From Novosphingobium huizhouense (GTDB taxonomy: Bacteria; Pseudomonadota; Alphaproteobacteria; Sphingomonadales; Sphingomonadaceae): a stretch of DNA of 64,000 bases. The translations under genes were made by a program, and so were the position numbers. The notes below the pieces were generated by a model. The model was given only the letters and a program-made list of their open reading frames with translations, had not been told where the DNA came from and did not search any database. Shown piece after piece: positions 52,720 through 60,832 of the stretch; positions within the stretch are counted from its first letter, which is position 1, and every line of letters starts with the position of its first letter. Where the stretch lies: positions 1,116,001-1,180,000 of the forward strand of contig NZ_JAILXZ010000001.1 of the NCBI RefSeq assembly GCF_020179475.1, read 5' to 3'.

Positions 52720-54015
52720 TCAGCGGATGCCCGGAACATGAAGCCGGGCGGCTTCGGCATTCTTGGCGCGGGTCAGGTCGTCGGCGTACTTGCCGAACTC
52801 CATCCGCGCGATGGTGCGGGCGTGGACTTCGTCCGGGCCGTCGGCGATGCGCAAGGACCGCTGGCCCGCCCACATCCGGGCGAGGCCCGGATCGCTGGTG
52901 ACGCCCGCACCGCCGAAAGCCTGGATCGCATCGTCGATGATCTGCAGCGCCATGTTCGGCGCCTGGACCTTGATCATCGCGATCTCGAGCCGGGCCGACT
53001 TGTTGCCGGCGCGGTCCATCATGTCCGCCGCCTTGAGGCACAGCAGGCGGGTCATCTCGATGTCGATGCGGGCGCGCGCGATGCGCTGCTCCCAGATCGA
53101 ATGGGTCGAGATGGTCTTGCCGAAGGCGACGCGCGACTGCAGGCGGCGCGCCATCTTCTCGAGCGCAACTTCGGCCGTGCCGATGGTGCGCATGCAGTGG
53201 TGGATGCGGCCAGGCCCGAGGCGGCCTTGCGCGATCTCGAAGCCGCGGCCCTCGCCCCAGATCACGTTCTCGACCGGCACGCGGACGTTCTCGAGCAGGA
53301 TCTCGGCATGGCCGTGGGGCGCGTCATCCCAGCCGAACACCGGCAGCATGCGCAGGACCTTGATGCCCGGCGTATCCATCGGCACGAGCACCTGGCTCTG
53401 CTGCGTGTACGAGCCGGCCGAGGGATCGGTCTTGCCCATCAGGATCGCGACCTTGCAGCGCGGATCGCCGACGCCCGAGGACCACCACTTGCGGCCGTTG
53501 ATGACGTAATGGTCGCCATCGCGCTCGATGCGGGTCTCGACGTTGGTGGCGTCGGACGAGGCGACCTGCGGCTCGGTCATCAGGAAGGCAGAACGGATCT
53601 CGCCGTTCATCAGCGGGCGCAGCCACTGCTCCTTCTGTTCGCGCGTCCCGTAGCGGTAGAGCACTTCCATGTTGCCGGTGTCGGGCGCCGAACAGTTGAA
53701 CACTTCCGAGGCGAAGCCGACGCGGCCGAACAGTTCGGCGACCGGGGCGTATTCGAGATTGGTGAGCTGTTCGCCTTCGAACACGAAGGTGTCGTCAAGC
53801 TGCGGCTGGCCCGAATGCGGGGGCATGAACAGGTTCCACAGGCCGGCGGCCTTGGCCTTGGCCTTCAGCTCCTCGACGATCGGGATGACTTTCCAGCGCT
53901 CGCCCTCGGCGTGCTGCTGCTCGTAGATCGGGATCGCGGGGTAGATGTGCTCGTCCATGAAGCGCGAGACGCGATCGATCCAGTATTGCTGGCGATCGGT
54001 ATAGGTAAAATCCAT
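52720..54015 (-). CDS. ACAD10/11-like acyl-CoA dehydrogenase
   Basis: A 431-residue flavoprotein. Its best relatives by eye are the dehydrogenase halves of ACAD10 and ACAD11: [25 protein letters not shown] near residue 170, [25 protein letters not shown] near residue 215, [23 protein letters not shown] near residue 260 and [10 protein letters not shown] near residue 405, where aspartate stands at the usual catalytic-glutamate position. This subgroup acts with an APH kinase to eliminate phosphate from 4-phosphoacyl-CoA. The ATG of MDFTYT follows AAAGGATG. It is divergent from a TetR gene, across a gap with a GGTTT-CAGC-AAACC repeat. Confidence 0.88.
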   Translation of the reverse strand: MDFTYTDRQQYWIDRVSRFMDEHIYPAIPIYEQQHAEGERWKVIPIVEELKAKAKAAGLWNLFMPPHSGQPQLDDTFVFEGEQLTNLEYAPVAELFGRVGFASEVFNCSAPDTGNMEVLYRYGTREQKEQWLRPLMNGEIRSAFLMTEPQVASSDATNVETRIERDGDHYVINGRKWWSSGVGDPRCKVAILMGKTDPSAGSYTQQSQVLVPMDTPGIKVLRMLPVFGWDDAPHGHAEILLENVRVPVENVIWGEGRGFEIAQGRLGPGRIHHCMRTIGTAEVALEKMARRLQSRVAFGKTISTHSIWEQRIARARIDIEMTRLLCLKAADMMDRAGNKSARLEIAMIKVQAPNMALQIIDDAIQAFGGAGVTSDPGLARMWAGQRSLRIADGPDEVHARTIARMEFGKYADDLTRAKNAEAARLHVPGIR

Positions 54016-54065
54016 CAGGACATCCTTTCTTGGGAATTGCGGCCGCATTGCCCGGCCGGTTGCGG

Positions 54066-54079
54066 GGTTTCAGCAAACC
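54066..54079. promoter_or_regulatory. GGTTT-N4-AAACC inverted repeat between ACAD and TetR genes
   Basis: GGTTT-CAGC-AAACC lies in the 113-base divergent gap, about 50 bases from each start. Its position suggests an operator through which the adjacent TetR protein controls itself and the dehydrogenase unit. Confidence 0.45.
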
Positions 54080-54128
54080 TTTTTCGCGCTATGCGGGGGG
54101 TGCCCGGAGCTACGGTGGAGTGGTGGGA

Positions 54129-54839
54129 ATGAGCGAACAGACCTTGCGCAAGACGGTCGCTGCGGCGCCCGCCGGGCGGCGCGAGGCGGGCAAGGAAGAG
54201 CGGCGCCGCCGCATCATTCACGCCGCCAAGGAAATGATCCGCGAAACCGGCAGCACCGGCCTGTCGATGCGGGCGCTGGCCGAGCGCGCGGGGGTGAGCC
54301 TGGCGACGCCCTACAACCTCTTCGGCTCGCGCGGGGCGGTGGTTCTGGCGGTGCTCGAGGACGTGCGCGACTTTCGCGCCCGTTTCGCCGAGGCGCGGAC
54401 CGGCGACCCGGTCGACCACATCCTCGCCGTCGTCGACCTCGGCGTGGACTACTACCTGTCCGACCCCGCCTTCTACACCACCTTGTGGCGCGAGGTTTTC
54501 GCCATCTCGGGCGAAGTGCGCAGCGCGATCTACAATCCGCGGCGCGACGAATTCTGGCTGGGGCTGGTCGAGGACATCGCCGCCGCCGGCCTGCTGCGCG
54601 ACGGCATCGATCCGCGCCAGCTGCTGCGCCAGCTCGACCACCAGTTCCGCTCGGTCATGCTCGACTGGGTGGCGGGCGACCTCTGCGCGATCTCGCTCGG
54701 GCCGACGATCAAGCTCGGCTACGCGCTGATCCTGTGCGGCGCGGCGAGCGAACGCGCGCGCGCCGCGCTCGAACAGCGGGTGGCCGAGTGCCAGGCCCGG
54801 TTGCTGGAAGCCGAAAAACGGAAGGCGCGCGCCGACTAG
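54129..54839 (+). CDS. TetR family transcriptional regulator
   Basis: A 236-residue TetR regulator. The DNA-binding helix-turn-helix is LSMRALAERAGVSLATPYNLFGSRGAVVLAVLED, about residues 45-78, with the typical YxxFGS turn. The C-terminal ligand domain is not close to a named family. It is divergent from the ACAD10/11-like dehydrogenase gene and so is likely to control that unit in response to an acyl-CoA or free acid. I took the ATG at MSEQTL, preceded by GTGGGA; an earlier in-frame start would run through the divergent promoter. Confidence 0.87.
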   Translation: MSEQTLRKTVAAAPAGRREAGKEERRRRIIHAAKEMIRETGSTGLSMRALAERAGVSLATPYNLFGSRGAVVLAVLEDVRDFRARFAEARTGDPVDHILAVVDLGVDYYLSDPAFYTTLWREVFAISGEVRSAIYNPRRDEFWLGLVEDIAAAGLLRDGIDPRQLLRQLDHQFRSVMLDWVAGDLCAISLGPTIKLGYALILCGAASERARAALEQRVAECQARLLEAEKRKARAD

Positions 54840-54901
54840 GCCCGCGCGGCCTTCCGTCCTCCGGGCGGAAGCACGTCCGCTCCGCCGACAGCGAGGCGCA
54901 C

Positions 54902-54921
54902 CGGCCGGCAAGAGCCGGCCG
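54902..54921. terminator. hairpin between convergent TetR and acyl-CoA dehydrogenase genes
   Basis: CGGCCGGC-AAGA-GCCGGCCG, a perfect eight-base stem with a tetraloop, preceded by a weaker CTTCCG/CGGAAG stem (54851-54871). No T tract; probable bidirectional terminator by position. Confidence 0.55.
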
Positions 54922-54956
54922 CCCGCGTTGCAGCGAGGAGTGCCCCCGGGCGGCAT

Positions 54957-56339
54957 TCAGATCGCTTCCGGCCGGGTCGTGTCGATCGCCTGCCAGCCGC
55001 TGCGCGGACGGATCTGCGACTGCTTGCGATAGTCGACGTCGTCGTAGGTGAGTTCGGCGAACTCCTTCCGCTTCGGCCCGAGATAGCCGAACAGGAACGC
55101 CGCGACCTTGCGCATCTGGATTTCCTCGGTGCCTTCGGTGATGCGGTAGCGGCGGTGGTGGCGATAGATGTGCTCGAACGGCTTGTGCCGCGAATAGCCG
55201 ATGCCGCCGTGGACCTGGATCGCCCGGTCGGCCGCCTCGCAGCACAGCCGGTTCGCCCAGTAGTTGCACATCGAGACCTTGTCCGAGATGCGCTTCTCGA
55301 CCTCGGGATGGGTCATCTGGTCCATTTCCCAGGCGGTCTTGCGGATCAGCAGGCGCAGCATCTCGCATTGGGTGGCAAGCTCGACCAGCGGGAACTGGAT
55401 CGCCTGGTTGCGCGCGAGATCCTCGCCGAACGGCTGGCGCATGCGGGCATAGCGCACCGATTCCTCGATGCAGTAGACCGCCGAGCCGAGCGATCCGGCC
55501 GCCTGGCGGATGCGGTTCTCGTGCACGAACGACTGCGCCAGCGGCAGGCCGTTGTCGATGGGCCCGAAGATCGTGCTGTCGGGCACCCAGACATTGGTGA
55601 ACGACACCCGCGGGTGGTCGGTCGGCATGTTGAAGGTCCACAGGTACTGCTCGACCTTCACGCCCGGATCGTCTGCCGGCACGAGGAAGCAGGTGATCCC
55701 GCGCGCCGCGCCGTCCTCGCCCGATGTGCGGGCGAACAGCGCGCAGTGGGTGGCGACGTGCATGCCCGTCGTCCACATCTTCTCGCCGTTGATCAGCCAG
55801 CCTTCGACCCCGTCGCGGGTCTCGCGCACGGCGCGGGTCTCCATGTGGGTGGCGTCGGAGCCGTGGTAGGGCTCGGTCAGGCCGAAGGTCACGCGGCGGG
55901 TGCCGTCGAACATCCCCTGGATGAACTCGGCGCGCTGTTCGGGCGTGCCGAAATCGTCGAACATCTTGGCGAAGGGGTTGTTGGCGACGATCGAGTGCTC
56001 GGTCTGCTGGTCGTAGTGCAGGCCGAGGCCCTTGGCCGCGAGATATTCGCGAATGACCGTCATCCACAGGTTCGACCCGCCCTTCCCGCCGAACTTGGGG
56101 TCCATCGCGAAGCGCAGATGGCCCGCCTTGTCGGCGCGGCGCTTGGCCTCGCGCATCAGCTCTTCCCACTCCTCGCGCGGCAGGCCGTCGCGCTCGAAAT
56201 CGGTGCGCGCCCATTCGCGGCGATGGTCGAAGAAACGGACGTTGTCGTCCTGCTCCTCCAGCGGCCGGATCTCCTTCTCGATGAAGGCGTCGAGCTCCTT
56301 CAGGTAGTCGAGCAGTTCCTGGGGCAGGTTGAAATCCAT
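54957..56339 (-). CDS. acyl-CoA dehydrogenase
   Basis: A 460-residue FAD-dependent dehydrogenase, different from the ACAD11-like one. FAD/substrate segments include FGLTEPYHGSDATHMETRA near residue 160 and INGEKMWTTGMHVATHC near residue 185; QVHGGIGYSRHKPFEHIYRHHRRYRITEGTEEIQMRK near residues 395-430 contains the glutamate in the usual position of the catalytic base. The ATG at 56339 is five bases after GGAGAG. Relatives act on branched or cyclic acyl-CoA substrates. The gene stands alone, between the TetR gene (convergent) and the TonB receptor gene (111 bases upstream on the same strand). Confidence 0.9.
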   Translation of the reverse strand: MDFNLPQELLDYLKELDAFIEKEIRPLEEQDDNVRFFDHRREWARTDFERDGLPREEWEELMREAKRRADKAGHLRFAMDPKFGGKGGSNLWMTVIREYLAAKGLGLHYDQQTEHSIVANNPFAKMFDDFGTPEQRAEFIQGMFDGTRRVTFGLTEPYHGSDATHMETRAVRETRDGVEGWLINGEKMWTTGMHVATHCALFARTSGEDGAARGITCFLVPADDPGVKVEQYLWTFNMPTDHPRVSFTNVWVPDSTIFGPIDNGLPLAQSFVHENRIRQAAGSLGSAVYCIEESVRYARMRQPFGEDLARNQAIQFPLVELATQCEMLRLLIRKTAWEMDQMTHPEVEKRISDKVSMCNYWANRLCCEAADRAIQVHGGIGYSRHKPFEHIYRHHRRYRITEGTEEIQMRKVAAFLFGYLGPKRKEFAELTYDDVDYRKQSQIRPRSGWQAIDTTRPEAI

Positions 56340-56450
56340 CACGTCTCTCCGTCGTTTATAAGAAATTGTCGCCGCAGCTCCGGCCGGGCGCGAAGGCCCG
56401 GCCGGTTGCCTGGGGGTGGCGAAGGGCGTGGTTGTTCGCCATCCGCGCGC

Positions 56451-58808
56451 TCAGTACCGGAAGCTCAGCGTTGCCCCGAAGGTGCGGGGGTTGCCGGGGT
56501 AGCGGTTGATCGAATCGTTCACGCGGAACGCCGAGGTCCAGTAGTACTTGTCGGTCAGATTGCGGGCCCAGACCTGGAAGCGCCATTTGTCGTCGTGCGC
56601 GTTGACGCCGAGGCGCGCGTCGAACGTGGTGTAGGCATCGATGTCGAGGCTAGGGAACTGGCCGAAGGCGCCGTTGGTCTTGCCGTAGTAGAGCATGTTG
56701 CCGCCGATGAAGGCGTCGACGCCCTCGTTCACCGGGAAGCTGTATTCGGCATCGACGTTGGCCTGCCACTTCGGCGTATAGGCGAAGGGTTCGCCCCCGA
56801 AATCACCCTGCACGCCGAAGGAATCGTAGTTCACGAAGCCGTCGCCGATGCGCGAGTTGATGTAGGTGACGGCGGGGCGCAGGCGCAGGCCTTCGACCGG
56901 ATTGAGCGTCAGGTCGAGCTCGGCGCCCCAGATCCGCGACTTGGGCACGTTGACTAGCGCCGGCAGCGGACCGAAGGCGATGTCGGGGATGCGGCCCAGC
57001 ACCTGCTTGTTGGTGTAGTCGTAGTAGAACACCGCGCCGTTGGCCTGGACGCGCCCGCCCGCGGCGGTGATCTTGGCCCCGGCCTCGAAGGCGAGCACCG
57101 ATTCCTGCACCACCGGCTCGAACTGGCGGGTGGTCGCGGCGGCGAGCGTCGGGAAGCTGCCCGCCTTGTAACCGCGCGAGGCGTTGAGATAGAGCAGCAC
57201 GTCGCGGCTGGGCTTGTAGTCGAGCCCGGCGCGCCACGAGATGTTGTTCTCGTCGAGCTTGTCGTGCGCGCCTTCGGGCTGGACGTTGGCGAGGTTGATC
57301 GTGCCGCAGCCGCCGACCGGAACAGGGGTCGAGGTGGGGGCTTCGCCGCGCAGGGTGTGGATGTAGGCCTGGATCGCCTGCGAGACGCGGCCCCAGCTGC
57401 CGTCGATGTCCTGGCCGCAGCCGTAGAGCAGCTCGCGGTTCGCCTGGGTGAAGCGCACGGCACCGTGTGCGGTGAACTGGTCGTTGATCTCGTAGTCGAC
57501 GTTGGCGAAGACGCCGTAGGTGCGCAGGCGCTGCTGGGTGTTGGGGCGCGTGGGGCCCAGGGGAATGCCGAACACGCTCGCGCTCGACGACTGGGTGTAA
57601 TACTGGATCGTGTTGTCGTTGACGAAGTCGTACTCGTAGTTGCCGCCGACGATGTAGCTCAATGCGCCGATCTTTCCGTCGAGGCGCAGCTCCTGGTAGA
57701 AGGTGTTGATCTTGCCGAAGCTTTCGGCGCGGTAGTCGTTGAACGGGGTGCCGTCGCCCTCGACCGGCTGGAAGCGGCGAAAGCGTTCGAAGGCGGTGAT
57801 CGAGGTGATGTGGGCAGCATCGCCGAGGTCGAGCTCGTTGCGCAGCGAGCCGAGGTAGAAGCGGTTGTTGCGGCGGAAGCTGACGCCCGGATCCCAGTCG
57901 GAGACGCGGTTGTCCTGCGGCGCGCGGGGGAAGTTGCGGAAGCCCTCGGGGATCAGCGGGCCGTCGTTGAGCGCGACGAACTGGTAGTACTGCGGCGCGA
58001 CCGATTCCGAATGGTCGCGCTGCGCGGTGAGGTTGAGCGTGGAGCGCCAGCTGGACGTCGGCTCCCACACCAGCAGCACGCGGCCCTGGAGGAAGTCCTT
58101 CGCGCCGAGGCGGTCGCCGGGGCGGGTCTGGCTCTTCTGCCAGCCGTCGCCGCGCGTGTAGCGACCGGCCACGCGGATGCCGAGCGTCTCGGTCAGCGGC
58201 GCGGCGATATGGCCTTGCAGGTCGAGCGTGTTGAAGCTGCCGAAGCTCGCGTCGAGTCCGGCCGAAAGCTTGGACGTGGGCTTGCCGGCGATGTAGTTGA
58301 GCGCGCCGCCGGTCGAATTGGAGCCGAACAGCGTGCCCTGCGGCCCCTTGAGCACTTCGAGCCGCTCGAGATCGAGGGCGAGGCCGAGCGTCTCGGCGGG
58401 GAAGGGCACGGGGACTTCGTCGATGTAGGAACTGACCGTCGGGCTCGCGCCGAGGCTGGTTTCCTGGAAGCCGACGCCGCGGATGGTGAAGACCGGCGTG
58501 CCGTAGGCGGATTCGTTGTAGGTGAAGCCCGGCACGACCTTGGTCAGCTGCGTCGCGTCGGTGACGCCGAGCCTGGTCAGCTGATCACCGCTAGCGGCCG
58601 TGATCGACATCGGCACGTCGTTGATCTTGGCCGCGCGCTTCTGTGCGGTGACGATGATCGCGCCGTACATGTCGTCATCGGCGGTGGCGGCATCGGCCTG
58701 CGCGGCTTGCGGCGCCTGCTGCTGGGCGTGGACGATCGATGGCGCGGCGATCAGGACAATGGCTGCGGTCCCGAGGGAAAGGCCGCGGGCGGTGGCTGTT
58801 CTGGACAT
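56451..58808 (-). CDS. TonB-dependent outer-membrane receptor
   Basis: A 785-residue beta-barrel receptor. Signal peptide about 1-29 (ending IVHAQ), a TonB-box-like YGAIIVTAQKR near residue 50, a plug domain with IRGVGFQET, LERLEVLKGPQGTLFGSNSTGGALNYI near residues 145-170, and a 22-strand barrel closing with TLSFRY. It belongs to the large sphingomonad receptor set that takes up hydrophobic or aromatic substrates rather than a classical siderophore receptor, by context with acyl-CoA genes. The ATG follows GGAGAGGA. Its upstream region (58809-58942) holds two overlapping palindromes, one shared with the 49.2 kb ligase. Confidence 0.93.
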   Translation of the reverse strand: MSRTATARGLSLGTAAIVLIAAPSIVHAQQQAPQAAQADAATADDDMYGAIIVTAQKRAAKINDVPMSITAASGDQLTRLGVTDATQLTKVVPGFTYNESAYGTPVFTIRGVGFQETSLGASPTVSSYIDEVPVPFPAETLGLALDLERLEVLKGPQGTLFGSNSTGGALNYIAGKPTSKLSAGLDASFGSFNTLDLQGHIAAPLTETLGIRVAGRYTRGDGWQKSQTRPGDRLGAKDFLQGRVLLVWEPTSSWRSTLNLTAQRDHSESVAPQYYQFVALNDGPLIPEGFRNFPRAPQDNRVSDWDPGVSFRRNNRFYLGSLRNELDLGDAAHITSITAFERFRRFQPVEGDGTPFNDYRAESFGKINTFYQELRLDGKIGALSYIVGGNYEYDFVNDNTIQYYTQSSSASVFGIPLGPTRPNTQQRLRTYGVFANVDYEINDQFTAHGAVRFTQANRELLYGCGQDIDGSWGRVSQAIQAYIHTLRGEAPTSTPVPVGGCGTINLANVQPEGAHDKLDENNISWRAGLDYKPSRDVLLYLNASRGYKAGSFPTLAAATTRQFEPVVQESVLAFEAGAKITAAGGRVQANGAVFYYDYTNKQVLGRIPDIAFGPLPALVNVPKSRIWGAELDLTLNPVEGLRLRPAVTYINSRIGDGFVNYDSFGVQGDFGGEPFAYTPKWQANVDAEYSFPVNEGVDAFIGGNMLYYGKTNGAFGQFPSLDIDAYTTFDARLGVNAHDDKWRFQVWARNLTDKYYWTSAFRVNDSINRYPGNPRTFGATLSFRY

Positions 58809-58917
58809 GGTACAATCCTCTCCTGCGGGATCGTCACGCCGCCGCTTGGGCAGGGGCGATGCGTCCCTCATTGTGTCGTTTGCCGGTCGACCGGGCGGAG
58901 GCGCGATCGGGGCGGCA

Positions 58918-58942
58918 GTGATATTTTTATATCACGTTATAA
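58918..58942. promoter_or_regulatory. overlapping palindromes before the TonB receptor gene
   Basis: GTGATAT-TTTT-ATATCAC (58918-58935) overlaps TTATATCACGTTATAA (58927-58942), the latter being the reverse-complement match of the element at 49179-49194. They lie about 120 bases upstream of the receptor start. Confidence 0.55.
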
Positions 58943-59096
58943 CTATGTCCAGTGCTCTTGCGCCCGAGTCCCTCGCCGCAGAGGGTTCACGCAGGCCCGA
59001 AGCCGCCTGCAGGAAGCGCAAGGATACGGCCAAACCATTGGATTTGCGTCGATAATTCCTCCAGGCCTGCCCGCTCGGGCGCTGCGAAGTATTTTA

Positions 59097-59110
59097 CTTG
59101 AGCGATTAAT
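59097..59110. promoter_or_regulatory. TetR-type operator candidate, site C (crotonase pair)
   Basis: CTTGA-GCG-ATTAAT, 89 bases before the crotonase start at 59200. One of the five related sites. Confidence 0.6.
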
Positions 59111-59199
59111 TGAAAAATGAGAATGCCGGAACGGACGCGAAAGGCAAGGCCCGCGCGCGTCCGATGACCTGCAGGGCCGAAGGGACAGGAACCAGCGAC

Positions 59200-59982
59200 A
59201 TGGCCGCATCCGGCAAGCTTCTGATCGAGCGCGAAGGCGACGTCTGCGTCATCCGCTTCAACGATCCTGCGACGCGCAACGCGCTCGGCATGGACATGGC
59301 CGCCGAACTGCGCGACGCGCTGCTCGCTGCCGAGGCCGATTGCGGCGCGGTGCTGCTCGCCGGCGGGGACAAGGCGTTCTGCTCGGGCGCGAACCTTTCC
59401 GGCCCGCGCATGGGCAGCGGCGAGATCGACGCCGGGCTCGTGCTGCAGGACACGGTCAATCCGCTGATGATGACCATCCGCGATCTCGCGATCCCGTTCA
59501 TCACCTCGGTGCGCGGCGCGGCGGCCGGCGTCGGCGCCTCGCTCGCGCTGGTCGGCGACCTCATCGTCGCGAGCGAGGATGCCTACTTCCTCCAGGCCTT
59601 CTGCCGCATCGGACTCGTCCCCGATGGCGGATCGCCCTGGCTGCTGACGCGCACGGCGGGCCGCGCCCGCGCCATGGAGATGATGCTGCTGGGCGAGCGC
59701 CTGCCCGCCGCCAAGGCGCTGGAATGGGGCATGATCAACCGCGTGGTGCCGACCGACGAGGCCGATGCGACCGCGCTCGCCATCGCGCAGCGGCTCGCCA
59801 GCGGGCCGCGCCTCGCGCTCGGGCTGATCCGCAAGGCGGGCTGGTATGCGGCCGACAACGGCTTCGGCGACGAGCTGGCGCTCGAGCGCAACCTTCAGCG
59901 CCAGGTCGGCAAGAGCCCCGACTTCGCCGAGGGCGTCGCCGCTTTCCTGCAAAAGCGCCCGGCGCGCTTCAACCAGCGCTGA
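59200..59982 (+). CDS. PaaG-like enoyl-CoA isomerase/hydratase
   Basis: A 260-residue crotonase. Oxyanion strands are DKAFCSGANLSG near residue 58 and SVRGAAAGVGASLALVGDL near residue 108. Neither classical hydratase glutamate is present (serine and phenylalanine instead); IGLVPDGGSPWLLTRTAGRARAMEMMLLGERL (about 138-170) resembles the PaaG isomerase, with the aspartate in LVPDGG. An isomerase shifting a double bond is therefore likelier than a hydratase. The ATG at MAASGK was chosen over a longer frame because a GGACAGG site and the operator at 59097 lie upstream of it. Another crotonase gene follows 27 bases downstream. Confidence 0.85.
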   Translation: MAASGKLLIEREGDVCVIRFNDPATRNALGMDMAAELRDALLAAEADCGAVLLAGGDKAFCSGANLSGPRMGSGEIDAGLVLQDTVNPLMMTIRDLAIPFITSVRGAAAGVGASLALVGDLIVASEDAYFLQAFCRIGLVPDGGSPWLLTRTAGRARAMEMMLLGERLPAAKALEWGMINRVVPTDEADATALAIAQRLASGPRLALGLIRKAGWYAADNGFGDELALERNLQRQVGKSPDFAEGVAAFLQKRPARFNQR

Positions 59983-60009
59983 TCAAGGATAAGAGGGGAG
60001 ATTGAACCA

Positions 60010-60810
60010 ATGAACGATCGTGTCAGCATCACCGTCGAAGGCGGCGTCGCCGATGTCCGCCTGACCCGCGCCGAAAAGCGCAACGCCTTCGATGACGCCA
60101 TGTTCGAAGGCGTCAATGCCGCCATCGCCGAACTCGCCGCCAATCCCGATGTGCGCGCGGTCGTCGTCTCGGGCGAAGGCCCGTGCTTTTCGGCCGGGCT
60201 CGACCTGTCGAACTTCGGCAAGATGGCCTCGGGCGACTTCAAGAGCGGGCAGTCGATCGTCGAACTGCCGCGCACGCCGACGGGCGCCAATCGCGGCCAG
60301 CAGGTGAGCTTCGGGTGGCGCGATCTGCCCGTGCCGGTGATCATGGCGGTGCACGGCGTGGCGCTCGGCGCAGGCTTCCAGCTCGCGCTCGGGGGCGATT
60401 TCCGCTTCGTCACGCCCGATGCCAAGATGAGCGCGTTCGAGATGAACTGGGGCCTCGTGCCCGACATGGGCGCCTTCCCGATCCTGCGCGAACTGGTCCG
60501 CGCCGACGTCGCGCGCGACCTCGTCTATTCGGCGCGGGTGGTCGAGGGCGAGGAAGCCCTCGCCATCGGTCTCGCCACCCGCGTCTGCGCCGATCCGCGC
60601 GCCGAGGCGCTGGCCTATGCCCGCGAGATCGCGGGCAAGAACCCGGACGCGATCAAGGCGGCCAAGCGCATCTTCAACATGGGCCTCGACGCCACCGTCG
60701 CCGACCTGCTCAAGGCCGAAAGCCGCGAGATCGGCGCGCTGATCGGCTCGCCCAACCAGAAGGAAGCGGTCAGCTCGCGCCTCGAGAAGCGCGAGGCGCA
60801 ATACGCCTGA
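60010..60810 (+). CDS. enoyl-CoA hydratase/isomerase family protein
   Basis: A 266-residue crotonase. Oxyanion strands: GPCFSAGLDLSNFG near residue 60 and AVHGVALGAGFQLALGGDF near residue 115. The Glu164 equivalent is present (SAFEMNWG) while the Glu144 position is glutamine, the reverse of the situation in the crotonase at 45321. One-glutamate crotonases act as delta-isomerases or have relaxed chemistry. GLVPDMGAFPILRELV follows. It is in one unit with the PaaG-like gene; together they may move and reduce double bonds in a polyunsaturated or ring-derived acyl chain. It converges on the SDR gene. Confidence 0.87.
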   Translation: MNDRVSITVEGGVADVRLTRAEKRNAFDDAMFEGVNAAIAELAANPDVRAVVVSGEGPCFSAGLDLSNFGKMASGDFKSGQSIVELPRTPTGANRGQQVSFGWRDLPVPVIMAVHGVALGAGFQLALGGDFRFVTPDAKMSAFEMNWGLVPDMGAFPILRELVRADVARDLVYSARVVEGEEALAIGLATRVCADPRAEALAYAREIAGKNPDAIKAAKRIFNMGLDATVADLLKAESREIGALIGSPNQKEAVSSRLEKREAQYA

Positions 60811-60832
60811 TCCGACGAAGCGGCGGCTGGGG

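Larger units (their letters stand above)
58809..59199. other. divergent control region, TonB receptor / crotonase genes
   Basis: No gene is seen in these 391 bases. They contain the TonB-side palindromes (58918-58942), the TetR-type site C at 59097-59110, and the GGACAGGAACC region before the crotonase start. AT-rich stretches are concentrated at 58920-58945 and 59085-59120, as expected of promoters in a high-GC genome. Confidence 0.55.
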
